From positions 1 through 43,090 of the forward strand of contig JAZSPG010000093.1 in assembly GCA_045537295.1 (NCBI GenBank): a DNA stretch of 43,090 nucleotides, written 5' to 3'. Under the pieces are notes generated by a model. The model did no database searches, was not told the DNA's origin, and saw nothing but the letters and a program-made list of their open reading frames with translations. The position numbers and the translations under genes were made by a program. The DNA is from Scatosoma sp045537295. Lineage in GTDB: Bacteria; Bacillota; Clostridia; Christensenellales; Borkfalkiaceae. Below are positions 20,973 through 28,518 of the stretch, one piece after another (position 1 is the first letter of the stretch; each line of letters starts with the position of its first letter).

Positions 20973-20998
20973 GTTTTGAAAAAATATAAAAAAAAGGA

Positions 20999-21027
20999 TT
21001 GCGATTTTTTTTGATGTATGGTATAAT
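20999..21027 (+). promoter_or_regulatory. Sigma-A promoter of rsmG
   Basis: TTGCGA (20999-21004), 17 bp, TATAAT (21022-21027). The predicted start (about 21034) lies only about 3 bp before the ATG at 21037. Confidence 0.75.
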
Positions 21028-21036
21028 AAAGAGGCT

Positions 21037-21732
21037 ATGCAAAAAGAAGAATTGATAAAAGAATACGCAGAAAAAATAAAAGGTGAAAAACGCGAAATGT
21101 TTGAGGCTTTTCGCGCGCTTTTGCTGGAATATAACGAAAAATACAATCTTACGACCATTTTAGAGGAAAAAGATATGTTTTATAAACATTTCCTCGACAG
21201 CGTGCTCGGCGAGAAATTTTTTCAAAAGAACGCAAAGGTTGCGGAGATAGGTTCGGGTGCGGGTTTTCCCTCTATACCACTAAAAATAATCAGACCTGAT
21301 TTACAGCTGGATTTATTCGAAAGTGTGGGTAAAAAATGTGAATTTTTGCGCGTGGTTGTGGATAAGTTGGGGTTTTCAGGAATGAATATTTATAATATTC
21401 GTGCGGAAGAGAGCGCAAAGGATAAAACTTATCGGGAAAGATACCAGCACGCAACGGCAAGAGCGGTGGCGAGAATGAACACGCTTTGCGAATACTGTAT
21501 ACCGTTCGTAAAGGTAGGCGGTAGTTTTATCGCGTATAAAAGCGGGGATATCACGGAAATAAACGAGGCGCAAAGCGCGTATAAAGAGCTTGGCGGTAAA
21601 TTAAAAACAACGGAATTTTTCAATTTACCCGAAAATTACGGTTCGCGCATTATCGCCGTCGTGGAAAAGATAAAATCGACGCCTCAAAGATACCCGCGCG
21701 GTCAGGGTAAGGAACGGAAAAATCCTCTGTAA
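21037..21732 (+). CDS. rsmG: 16S rRNA (guanine527-N7)-methyltransferase
   Basis: A 231-aa RsmG (GidB) that adds m7G527 in 16S rRNA using SAM. Seen: YNLTTILEEKDMFYKHFLDSVL, the SAM loop AEIGSGAGFPSIPLKIIRPDLQ, FESVGKKCEFL, the ARAVARMNTLCEY region and the TPQRYPRGQGKERKNPL end that is standard for the family. Only GAGG lies upstream, and the promoter predicts a start 3 bp before the ATG, so the mRNA may be nearly leaderless. It is the first gene right of oriC. The frame continues for 66 codons after its TAA without another stop (see the next entry). Confidence 0.96.
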   Translation: MQKEELIKEYAEKIKGEKREMFEAFRALLLEYNEKYNLTTILEEKDMFYKHFLDSVLGEKFFQKNAKVAEIGSGAGFPSIPLKIIRPDLQLDLFESVGKKCEFLRVVVDKLGFSGMNIYNIRAEESAKDKTYRERYQHATARAVARMNTLCEYCIPFVKVGGSFIAYKSGDITEINEAQSAYKELGGKLKTTEFFNLPENYGSRIIAVVEKIKSTPQRYPRGQGKERKNPL

Positions 21733-21831
21733 AAATATTTATATAAGCTGAGGATATGGACGAATGAAGATTTCGGGTATAGCGAAACGAAAAAAAGCGA
21801 TAGATTTATCCCGTCGGGGCAGTTTATAAAA

Positions 21832-21933
21832 ATGGCGTTATGGTCGTCTTTTTTATCTCTTTTATCTCTTTTATTAGCGCTTACCCCCGCAACGATTATC
21901 GTTTTTTTCGTGGTATATAAAAAGAACAAATAA
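21832..21933 (+). CDS. Possible 33-aa membrane peptide, or end of a decayed gene
   Basis: ATG at 21832 opens 33 codons: MALWSSFLSLL, more Leu/Ala, TPATIIVFFVV, then YKKNK, a single membrane helix with a basic cytoplasmic end. There is no clear ribosome site. The same frame is open leftwards to the codon after the rsmG stop (21733), and its translation (LRIWTNEDFGYS..., RFIPSGQFIK) looks protein-like rather than random. It could be the tail of a truncated membrane protein fused behind rsmG, or a small gene with a non-ATG start. A terminator follows 21 bp later. Confidence 0.35.
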   Translation: MALWSSFLSLLSLLLALTPATIIVFFVVYKKNK

Positions 21934-21954
21934 AAATTTAATATGAAACGAACA

Positions 21955-21990
21955 AAAAAAGAACTGCTTATTTCAAAGCAGTTCTTTTTT
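21955..21990. terminator. Bidirectional intrinsic terminator
   Basis: A perfect 15-bp stem (21955-21969 with 21976-21990) of A6-GAACTGCTT type with a 6-nt loop. It separates the rsmG side (plus) from the cpsD end (minus). Confidence 0.92.
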
Positions 21991-22004
21991 ATAGTTTGGT
22001 CTAA

Positions 22005-22805
22005 TCACTTTTCCTCTTTCTTTTGTTCTGCCTCAATCGTCGAGTCGTAGCAGTAAGAATAGTACTTATATCTATCCGCGCGGGAAGAAAGCTTTTCGCG
22101 GGAATCGTAGTCGTTAATCACGACCCCAAGCACGTTTGCTTTGGCAAACGCAAGTTTACCCAAAATTTTGTTCACGTCGCTCAAATAGGATACTTCGTGA
22201 CGGCAAACGACGACTACGCCGTCCGCTTGCGATACGATAGCCAACGCGTCCGATACCAAAAGAAGCGGGGGCGTGTCGATAATCACGTAATCGTATTCCT
22301 TTTTGAGTTCGTTGATAAGCGAACGCATTTCGTCGCTTTCTAACAGCTCGTAAGGACGGGGCGAATGTGTTCCGCAGGTGATATACGATAAGTTTTCGTT
22401 GTGCGAGGATTTGCGCACGATATCGCTAAGCGACGCCTGACCGGATAAATAATCGGCAAGACCGGGCGCGGATTTTTTATGGAAAAATCTCGCAACCCTG
22501 CCCTTTCTCGCGTCCGCGTCTAACAAAATAACCTTTGCTTCCGAAAACGCGAACATAAGCGATAAATTCACCGAAACGGTAGTCTTTCCGTCCTCTGGAC
22601 AAGCCGAGGTCATTACGATAACCGTACCTTCGCCGTTTTGTTTTTTGGGCATAGAAACGGTGAGCGAAGCTTTGAAGTTTCTAAACGCTTCCGTAACCTC
22701 AAAAGATACGTTTTCCGTCAATAAGTATTCCATTCTCGCGGAATTTTTCTTTCTGGCTAATGCTCTTAATTTACTTTCTTGCGTTTGTTTCGAGAAAAAA
22801 CTCAT
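22005..22805 (-). CDS. CpsD/CapB-type tyrosine kinase (BY-kinase)
   Basis: A 266-aa cytoplasmic BY-kinase that partners a CpsC-type membrane adaptor to control polysaccharide chain length and export. Seen: Walker A TSACPEDGKTT (66-76), Walker A' ILLDADARKGR (94-103), Walker B VIIDTPP (174-180), and a C-terminal cluster of five tyrosines between 246 and 253 (YKYYSYCY) for autophosphorylation. Its start overlaps the cpsC stop by 4 bp (ATGA type), so the two are translationally coupled. No glycosyltransferase, flippase or polymerase gene is near, so the polysaccharide it serves is encoded elsewhere. Confidence 0.94.
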   Translation of the reverse strand: MSFFSKQTQESKLRALARKKNSARMEYLLTENVSFEVTEAFRNFKASLTVSMPKKQNGEGTVIVMTSACPEDGKTTVSVNLSLMFAFSEAKVILLDADARKGRVARFFHKKSAPGLADYLSGQASLSDIVRKSSHNENLSYITCGTHSPRPYELLESDEMRSLINELKKEYDYVIIDTPPLLLVSDALAIVSQADGVVVVCRHEVSYLSDVNKILGKLAFAKANVLGVVINDYDSREKLSSRADRYKYYSYCYDSTIEAEQKKEEK

Positions 22806-24031
22806 TGCTGTACCTCCGTTTGAGAAGTGCTTTCTTCCGCAGAGTTTTCCTCTTTCTTTTCAATAGTAGGAATAACGCCGAGTACCGGAATGTTAAAGGT
22901 TTCGGTGATTTGTTCTACGTTTCTAAGGCGTTTGTCCGAACGGTCTACCACGATAACGACCACGCAAGCTACCACGATAGCCGCCGCCGCTAAAAGCAAA
23001 CCGTATTTAATAGCCGTTTTTACCATCAAATTACCGTTCGTTCTGTCTACCTTATCGCTACGGGTAATTCTTTGGCAGTTCGTACCGTCGTAACCCGAGG
23101 GTACTGCCATATTCGTTTCTACAAACTGAGGAACGAGCTGGATAATGCGCGCATAAAATTCTTTCGCCAAATCCTCGTCGTTCATCACCGCGATTTTTAC
23201 GTAAATGAACGAACGCGCCAAGTCGCTGACGTTTTCGCTCGTCGATTCGTCGTAGTAGGAATAGGAAATGCTTTCCAAAACGGTGTCGAGTTTTTGCGCG
23301 TAATCCGCGTACGTCGTTCTCCAAAGCTCCAACGCGTCTTCCTTGGTTTCTTCCGCTTGTTTTTTCGCGTTCGTAGCTACGTCTTCCGCCGTTTCCAAAA
23401 CGGATTCCGCGTTTTTCACAACGCTTTCCAACCGTTTTTGTTCTTGAATGGCGTTGTTCAAATTCGTTTCGCCCTCGATTTCGGTAGGCGTGGAATTGAG
23501 CGTTTGGTCGGGGTGCGCGTTTCTGTACTGCGACCAAAGCGTATTGACGTAAGTAGTCGCCGTTCTGTAATCGGTGTTGGCTTTATTCAAAGCGTCCAAG
23601 GCGTCCTCGGCGGATTTAATCGCGGTTTCGGCGTCCGTTTTCGCTTTTAAGGCAATCGCGGTTTTCGCGTCCACGTCGGCGTTTTCACCCGTTTTAGGCA
23701 GTCCCGTCGTTTCGTCTAATAAAAGCTGTTCGGCAAAAAGCTCGGACGAGAGCAATTTTACCATATTGTCCATAACGTGTCTGCCGTACGCGCCGTAAAC
23801 GCCGTATTGGCTCTCAACTTCCGTGCTGGAAGTTTTATCCAAGCGGGGGTTAACGTAGAACTCTATCGTCGTACCGTATTCTTTTTTGTTGAAGGTTCTA
23901 AGAATCCCCAACCCTGCACCGACGATTGCGCCGGCAAGCAGAACGACAAGCAACAGTTTGAATTTACTAAGCAGTAACTTAAAGATATAGACTAAGCTAA
24001 TCTCGTCCTGCGTTTGTGCATTTTCGTCCAT
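22802..24031 (-). CDS. Wzz/CpsC-type chain-length and kinase-adaptor membrane protein
   Basis: A 409-aa polysaccharide co-polymerase-like protein. Domains: a short cytoplasmic start (DEISLVYIFKLLLSKFK), helix 1 at about 26-47 (LLLVVLLAGAIVGAGLGIL), a long external region with Ala/Glu/Lys-rich coiled coil at about 125-235, and helix 2 at about 342-365. A cytoplasmic tail (DRSDKRLRNVEQITETFNIPVLGVIP...) carries the Wzz C-terminal motif. The external part is longer than in typical CpsC (about 230-250 aa in all). TAAGGAGAAAACTAG precedes the ATG, and a palindrome-bearing promoter lies upstream. It would activate the coupled CpsD kinase. Confidence 0.92.
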   Translation of the reverse strand: MDENAQTQDEISLVYIFKLLLSKFKLLLVVLLAGAIVGAGLGILRTFNKKEYGTTIEFYVNPRLDKTSSTEVESQYGVYGAYGRHVMDNMVKLLSSELFAEQLLLDETTGLPKTGENADVDAKTAIALKAKTDAETAIKSAEDALDALNKANTDYRTATTYVNTLWSQYRNAHPDQTLNSTPTEIEGETNLNNAIQEQKRLESVVKNAESVLETAEDVATNAKKQAEETKEDALELWRTTYADYAQKLDTVLESISYSYYDESTSENVSDLARSFIYVKIAVMNDEDLAKEFYARIIQLVPQFVETNMAVPSGYDGTNCQRITRSDKVDRTNGNLMVKTAIKYGLLLAAAAIVVACVVVIVVDRSDKRLRNVEQITETFNIPVLGVIPTIEKKEENSAEESTSQTEVQQ

Positions 24032-24066
24032 CTAGTTTTCTCCTTAAATTTATTCATACAGTTTGT

Positions 24067-24095
24067 ATTATATCATTTCCCTAAGGAAATGTAAA
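24067..24095 (-). promoter_or_regulatory. Promoter of cpsC-cpsD with spacer palindrome
   Basis: On minus: TTTACA (24090-24095), 17 bp, TATAAT (24067-24072). The spacer is filled by the inverted repeat CATTTCC-CTAA-GGAAATG (24074-24091), a possible operator. Confidence 0.78.
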
Positions 24096-24144
24096 GCGGA
24101 TTTTCATGAAAACGGGAAAAACAATTTTGCTTTTCGCTGTAAAA

Positions 24145-25008
24145 TTATTCTTCCTCGTCCTCGTCGTCTACCTCTTTTTCCTTAGGCGCGGGCGCTTTCT
24201 TAAAGGTGAGTTCGTCTACGGGATAGTCCTTGAACAGCCAACCGCCGTTTTTGTCGTCGATTTTTACGCGGACTATCATTTTCAGCATATTCAACGACGC
24301 GACGACAGCCTTGCCCTCGGGCGTACCTACTTCCGCACCCACTTTTGGCAATTTTTTCGCGGATTCGGTGTAGTGTTCGATTTCATAACCCAAACAGCAC
24401 ATAAGCCGTCCGCAAAGCCCGCTGATTTTTCCGGGGTTTAAGGACAGGTTTTGCGCTTTCGCCATTTTCACGCTCACTTTCTTAAATTCGGGCATATTGC
24501 CCGCGCAACAGCAAACCCTGCCACACGGCGCGATACCGCCTAAATATTTGGTTTCGTCGCGAATACCCACTTGGCGTAAATCGATACGGGTATGGAAAGT
24601 GGACGCCAAGTCCTTGACCAGCTCTCTAAAATCCACTCTACCCTCGGAGGTGAAAAAGAACGTTACCTTGCCGTTATCGAAAGAGAACTCGCAGTCCACG
24701 AGTTTCATTTGCAACTCGTGTTTGAAGATTTTTTCCTTGCAAATGCGCATATATTCGGGTTTTTTCGCCTCGTAGTCCTTGTATTTTTGCGTATCCTTGT
24801 CCGTCGCTATGCGCAAAATAGGCTTTAACGGCGAAACGAGCGTTTGCTCGTCAATTTCCTTTTCAGGATGCGCTACCCACGCGTATTCGACGCCACGCGA
24901 GGTTTCTACGATTACCGGCGTGTTTCTTTCGTAGGTTTCGTTTGGTCTGGGCGCGAAATAGTATAATTTACCGCCCGTTTTGAATTTAATTCCGATTACT
25001 TTTATCAT
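24145..25008 (-). CDS. ricT: RicT/YaaT (PSP1 domain) protein
   Basis: A 287-aa PSP1-domain protein, homologue of B. subtilis YaaT/RicT. There it forms the Fe-S-containing Ric complex that influences RNase Y, Spo0A activation and competence. Seen: TRGVEYAWV-like start, IRDETKYLGGIAPCGRVCCCA (C162, C166-168), then LSLNPGKISGLCGRLMCCLGYE (C199, C204, C205), the conserved Cys set. The C-terminal end is acidic (DDEDEEE). It sits next to holB as in Bacillus (holB-yaaT) but is separated from it by a 262-bp gap filled by a mosaic repeat. yabA is absent downstream; cpsC follows instead. Confidence 0.95.
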   Translation of the reverse strand: MIKVIGIKFKTGGKLYYFAPRPNETYERNTPVIVETSRGVEYAWVAHPEKEIDEQTLVSPLKPILRIATDKDTQKYKDYEAKKPEYMRICKEKIFKHELQMKLVDCEFSFDNGKVTFFFTSEGRVDFRELVKDLASTFHTRIDLRQVGIRDETKYLGGIAPCGRVCCCAGNMPEFKKVSVKMAKAQNLSLNPGKISGLCGRLMCCLGYEIEHYTESAKKLPKVGAEVGTPEGKAVVASLNMLKMIVRVKIDDKNGGWLFKDYPVDELTFKKAPAPKEKEVDDEDEEE

Positions 25009-25038
25009 AATTTCCTCAATGGTTTATTGTTCGTTTAA

Positions 25039-25275
25039 GAATGAATGGCAAACCTGCGGTTTGCATGAATTTTCGCTTGCGCTTTATGATTTGGCTTGCG
25101 CCGTGAATGGAAACGCAATGCGTTTCATTATCGTTTAATTTTATAATTTTTACCACAATGCACGCAAAGCGTGCACTTCATTCTTCACGCGCCGTCAGGC
25201 GCACTTCATGAACGAAGTTCACTTCATTCTTTGCGCGCCGTCAGGCGCAATGCACGGGCGATAGCCCAATTCATT
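25039..25275. repeat. Palindrome-mosaic repeat, copy C (longest; minus orientation)
   Basis: Core on minus as in copy B, flanked by more modules: GCAAACC-TGC-GGTTTGC, GCGCC-GTCA-GGCGC twice, GAACgaaGTTC and GGGCgataGCCC, joined by ATTCAT/CACTTCATTC linkers. It fills the whole gap between ricT and holB, and the holB stop codon (TGA, 25271-25273) lies inside its last linker. No gene is seen in the gap. Confidence 0.85.
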
Positions 25276-26266
25276 TTAATTTGCGTTTTTGTTTTGCGTT
25301 GAATAGCAAAATATTAGACACGAGTACTTCCAAACATTGCGGGAAGTATGCGTTGAAAAATACCTGCTGTTCGGCTTTGGATAGCTCTTGTTGGGCGAAA
25401 AGCAACGCGCCCGCTTGGTATTTTTCCGCTACTGCACGGATATTTTCCTGTTCCGATTGCAACAAAATAGCCGATTTTTGCGCGGGCAGGGTTTTATAGA
25501 TTAGCGCGTCGCGGTATATCGCGCGGAGCAAGAACAACAGCTCTTTTTTGCGTTTGGTTTCGCCCGTTTTTTTAATCAGCGCGGGCAGGGTCGCGCCCGT
25601 GCAAAGACAAAGCGAGAACGCCTCGTTTACCAGCGTTTTATAATCCCCGCCCTCTAAAAAGGTTTGCGCTACGCCCAAACTTCCACCGCTTGCTATCGCG
25701 CAAAGCGCGAGGTCCGTTTGCGCAAAACCCGCGTTTTGATAGATACGGTTAAGTGCGGAAACAAGTTGGGTCTGCGTAAAGGGCTGAATTTCCAGCTCTA
25801 CCGCGCGCGAGCGTACCGTTTGCAGAACGGAAAACGGCGTGGTTGCACCCAGCAAAAACACCGCGTTTTCGGGCGGTTCTTCCAAAAGTTTGAGAAGTTT
25901 GTTTTGCGAGGCGGTGTTCGCCTCGGCGAAATCCGCGATTAAAAACAGCCGTTTGTCGCTTTCGACGGGTTTGAGCGTGCTTTCTTCCAGCAAGCGTTCG
26001 GCGTCGTCCACGACGAATTTTTTATCAACGTCGGGGTAGATAAGACAGTCGGAAAAGTTTTCCTCGTCAATCCGCCGAGCGAGCGTTTTTTCGCGGTCGG
26101 TTTGCGGTTCGTCGCAATGAAAAAAGAGTTTTGCAAAACTTTTCAGGGCGGAGCGCAAGTTGCGCGCGTCGTCGAAAAGCAACAAATAGGCGTGGGAATA
26201 ACGGTGGTTGACACATTCGGCTTTGAGCAAGCGATAGGCTTGCGTGTTTTGAATGAGCGTTTGCAT
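25271..26266 (-). CDS. holB: DNA polymerase III delta' subunit
   Basis: A 331-aa clamp-loader delta' subunit. Seen: N-terminal NTQAYRLLKAECVNHRYSHAYLL; a central block KLLKLLEEPPENAVFLLGATTPFSVLQTVRSRAVELEIQPF, of which LLEEPPENAVFLL and the SRC-like RSRAVEL sensor-1 region are diagnostic of DnaX/HolB; and a C-terminal helical domain. The P-loop is degenerate (FDDARNLRSAL), as expected for delta', which does not hydrolyse ATP. Its stop codon lies in a mosaic repeat. A sigma-A promoter is at 26323-26351. holB-ricT adjacency is conserved with Bacillus. Confidence 0.92.
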   Translation of the reverse strand: MQTLIQNTQAYRLLKAECVNHRYSHAYLLLFDDARNLRSALKSFAKLFFHCDEPQTDREKTLARRIDEENFSDCLIYPDVDKKFVVDDAERLLEESTLKPVESDKRLFLIADFAEANTASQNKLLKLLEEPPENAVFLLGATTPFSVLQTVRSRAVELEIQPFTQTQLVSALNRIYQNAGFAQTDLALCAIASGGSLGVAQTFLEGGDYKTLVNEAFSLCLCTGATLPALIKKTGETKRKKELLFLLRAIYRDALIYKTLPAQKSAILLQSEQENIRAVAEKYQAGALLFAQQELSKAEQQVFFNAYFPQCLEVLVSNILLFNAKQKRKLK

Positions 26267-26322
26267 AACTTATCCCGTCCTTTTTGTTTTGTAACCGCGC
26301 GAAACGCTATCCCGCATACTAT

Positions 26323-26351
26323 ATTATAACACAAAACGCGAAAATACGCAA
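26323..26351 (-). promoter_or_regulatory. Sigma-A promoter of holB
   Basis: On minus: TTGCGT (26346-26351), 17 bp, TATAAT (26323-26328). Confidence 0.7.
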
Positions 26352-26361
26352 GCGGATAGCG

Positions 26362-26388
26362 AAAAAAACGGGCAACTTTCGTTGCCCG
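26362..26388 (-). terminator. Intrinsic terminator of mntP
   Basis: An 8-bp GC-rich stem CGGGCAAC/GTTGCCCG (26369-26376 and 26381-26388) is followed on minus by seven T. It lies 43 bp after the mntP stop. Confidence 0.85.
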
Positions 26389-26430
26389 AACGGTTAGTTT
26401 TTATAATCTTTGACAAAATTTTATAAAATT

Positions 26431-27057
26431 TTACAAAAGACCTTCGATTAACAGTTTAACGCCGATAGCGATAAGTACCGTTCCGCCGAAAAAGCTCGCC
26501 TTGTCCGCTAATTTATTACCAATTGCCTTACCGATATACACGGCAACGGTGCTTAAAATAAAGGTCGTAACGCCGATAACCGCCGTCGCGCCGAACGCGC
26601 CGAGCGCCAAACCCGACTTAGACAAGGACGCCATTTGTAAAGTTACGCCCACGGCGAGCGCGTCTATCGAGGTGGCGATTGCCTGCATAAAAAGTTTGGA
26701 TAAGGTAAGCGGTTGATTCGCACAAGGGCAGTCGGGTTTCGTATCCTGCGCGCCTTTTTTCTCTTGCATACAGGACGAAACGCAATCGAATATCATTTTT
26801 CCGCCCAAAAACGCGAGCAGGGCAAACGAAATCCAAGCGGATATTTTTTCAAAGGTTTGTAAAAACGCGTTGGCAACCACGCCCGTCACCAAATACCCCA
26901 AAAGTGGCATTAAAAATTGGAAAAAACCGAAAAATACCGCGATTAAAAGTGCACGTTTTAAGCTGAGTTTGGAATCGGTCATACCGTTGGTCATACCCAC
27001 CGCGCAAGCGTCCATAGAAAGCGCGACGCCCATAAATAAGATTTCTAAAAAACGCAT
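26431..27057 (-). CDS. mntP: Manganese efflux pump MntP
   Basis: A 208-aa MntP-type membrane exporter of Mn(II). Six helices are arranged as an internal duplication, each half carrying the motif around the metal site: ALSMDACAVGM (first half) and ATSIDALAVGV (second half). The cytosolic loop between the halves is Cys-rich (CVSSCMQEKK...CPCANQ). The start is set at 27057 (AGGAGGTATT-ATG); the open frame extends 138 bp upstream, but that part is translated mosaic repeat D. No yybP-ykoY manganese riboswitch could be recognised upstream, where repeat D lies. Confidence 0.93.
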   Translation of the reverse strand: MRFLEILFMGVALSMDACAVGMTNGMTDSKLSLKRALLIAVFFGFFQFLMPLLGYLVTGVVANAFLQTFEKISAWISFALLAFLGGKMIFDCVSSCMQEKKGAQDTKPDCPCANQPLTLSKLFMQAIATSIDALAVGVTLQMASLSKSGLALGAFGATAVIGVTTFILSTVAVYIGKAIGNKLADKASFFGGTVLIAIGVKLLIEGLL

Positions 27058-27070
27058 AATACCTCCTAGA

Positions 27071-27247
27071 GAATGAAATGAACTTTGTTCATGAAGTGCG
27101 CCTGACGGCACATGAAGAATGAATTGCACGCTTTGCGTGCATTGTGGTAAAATTTTACAATAATGAAACGCTTTGCATTTCCATTCACGGCGCAAGCCAA
27201 ATCATTGAGCGCAAGCGAAAATTCATGGCGCTAGCCAATTCATTATA
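27071..27247. repeat. Palindrome-mosaic repeat, copy D (plus orientation)
   Basis: GAACtttGTTC, GTGCGCC-TGAC-GGCAC, GCACGC-TTT-GCGTGC, the core ATTGTGGTAAAATTTTACAA, GAAACGC-TTT-GCATTTC, then GGCGCAAGCC and GAGCGCAAGCGAAAATTCATG. It fills the gap between mntP and the decarboxylase gene and is inverted relative to copies B and C. Confidence 0.85.
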
Positions 27248-27255
27248 GTTATAGT

Positions 27256-28512
27256 CTATTCGTCTATTTCCCGTTTGAACACTAAAATTTTGTTTTTCCA
27301 AAGCCCGAACACCTGTACCGCGTTTTCAAGAAGCCGTATCTTTTCTTTGGAAATGACCTCGCCTTTCCTCAAAAGAGGGGTGCAGGGCGGGAACATACCG
27401 CAATCCTCCGCGCAAATTCTGCCCGCCGAAAGAGATAAATCCAGCCATTCCGTTTCCCCTGTTTTTTGCAAAACGACGGGGGCAGGTATGCGTTGAATAG
27501 GTGCATAGGGGTATTTTTGCAACAAAGATTTTAGGATTTTACAAAGACGGCGGAAAGCGCGGTTACTAACGGCGGGGGAAAGGTAAAATAAAATATTTTC
27601 CCCGTCGCAAAATTCCGCGTAAATTCCCCGTTTTTCTAATTCAAAGAAAACCGCGTTCGCGCTTTTGCCGAACTTTACGCAAAGTTTCGTCCAGTCCTCG
27701 TGAACCTCTACGCGCTCCGTATCTTCCGCAAACGCTTTCACCGCGTTTTCTAATGCGAGATTGCGCGGATATTTCACCGCGTATTCCACGCTCGCCATAA
27801 TCGGATAGGACGGGCTGGTGGTGCGGAACGCGTCCACCGCTTTTTTGAGTAACTCTGTAAGCCGTTCGCTCTTTGCCGAAACTACCGCGCCTTGCGTGAG
27901 CGCGGGCAGGCTTTTATGTACCCCGTCTACCCATAAATCCGCATACCCGCTCGCGTGCAGGGTTTCGTCAAACCGTAAATGCGCACCGTGCGCGCCGTCA
28001 ATCAAAAACAGCTTGTTTTGCTTGTCGCAAAGCGCTTTGATTTCCGCGAGTGCGGGTATCTTTCCGTAATAATTCGGCGAGGTGACAAGCACCCCGTCCG
28101 CTTTTTGCAGTCCTTCATTATCAAGTTGTTCCACGTGAAACAAAACAGGAGTAATGCGGAAAAGTGCGCAACCGCAGAACACGCTTTTGTGGGCGTGGCT
28201 ATCGACGGCGAGTGTTTTCACGCCGAGTGCGGAGGCGACGGAGAGCATTGCGTACACGCCCGCGGTACTACCGTCCGTTAGGATAAAGCTGGCGGACGCG
28301 TGTAAGAGCGAGGCGAGGTCTTTTTCCGCTTCGGCGATACAGCCTGAGGGGCAGGCGAGGTTGTCCGAATAGGAAAGTTCGGTGATATCAAAACCGCGTT
28401 GCTTATGACCTGGGGTATGAAAAGACGAATGCTTCGCGCGGGACTGTCGGCGGAGCATTCGGTAGATTTTACAATTTTGCAATGTGGGTTTGTGGGTAAA
28501 GGGGGTGGGCAT
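27256..28512 (-). CDS. Orn/Lys/Arg decarboxylase family PLP enzyme (YaaO-like)
   Basis: A 418-aa fold-I PLP enzyme of the group III basic amino acid decarboxylases, short form as in B. subtilis YaaO/SpeA. Seen: HTPGHKQRG (32-40), the DNLACPSG block, LTDGSTAG (phosphate-binding, 79-85), IDGAHGAHLRF (171-181), and DGVHKSLPALTQG with the PLP Lys at 200. The C-terminal domain is shorter than in SpeC/LdcC types. The substrate could be arginine, lysine or ornithine; the sequence does not say. AAGGA lies 9 nt before the ATG. It follows the unknown membrane gene by 6 bp. yaaO lies in the same holB-yaaT neighbourhood in Bacillus; tmk is not here. Confidence 0.9.
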   Translation of the reverse strand: MPTPFTHKPTLQNCKIYRMLRRQSRAKHSSFHTPGHKQRGFDITELSYSDNLACPSGCIAEAEKDLASLLHASASFILTDGSTAGVYAMLSVASALGVKTLAVDSHAHKSVFCGCALFRITPVLFHVEQLDNEGLQKADGVLVTSPNYYGKIPALAEIKALCDKQNKLFLIDGAHGAHLRFDETLHASGYADLWVDGVHKSLPALTQGAVVSAKSERLTELLKKAVDAFRTTSPSYPIMASVEYAVKYPRNLALENAVKAFAEDTERVEVHEDWTKLCVKFGKSANAVFFELEKRGIYAEFCDGENILFYLSPAVSNRAFRRLCKILKSLLQKYPYAPIQRIPAPVVLQKTGETEWLDLSLSAGRICAEDCGMFPPCTPLLRKGEVISKEKIRLLENAVQVFGLWKNKILVFKREIDE

Positions 28513-28518
28513 AGCGGG

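Noticed and set aside
27058..27195. N-terminal extension of MntP
   Set aside because: It is translated repeat D; AGGAGG lies directly before the 27057 start, and homology begins there.
27071..27247. yybP-ykoY manganese riboswitch upstream of mntP
   Set aside because: The hairpins in this gap are mosaic-repeat modules shared with four other unrelated loci, and the repeat lies upstream of mntP without the conserved motif.
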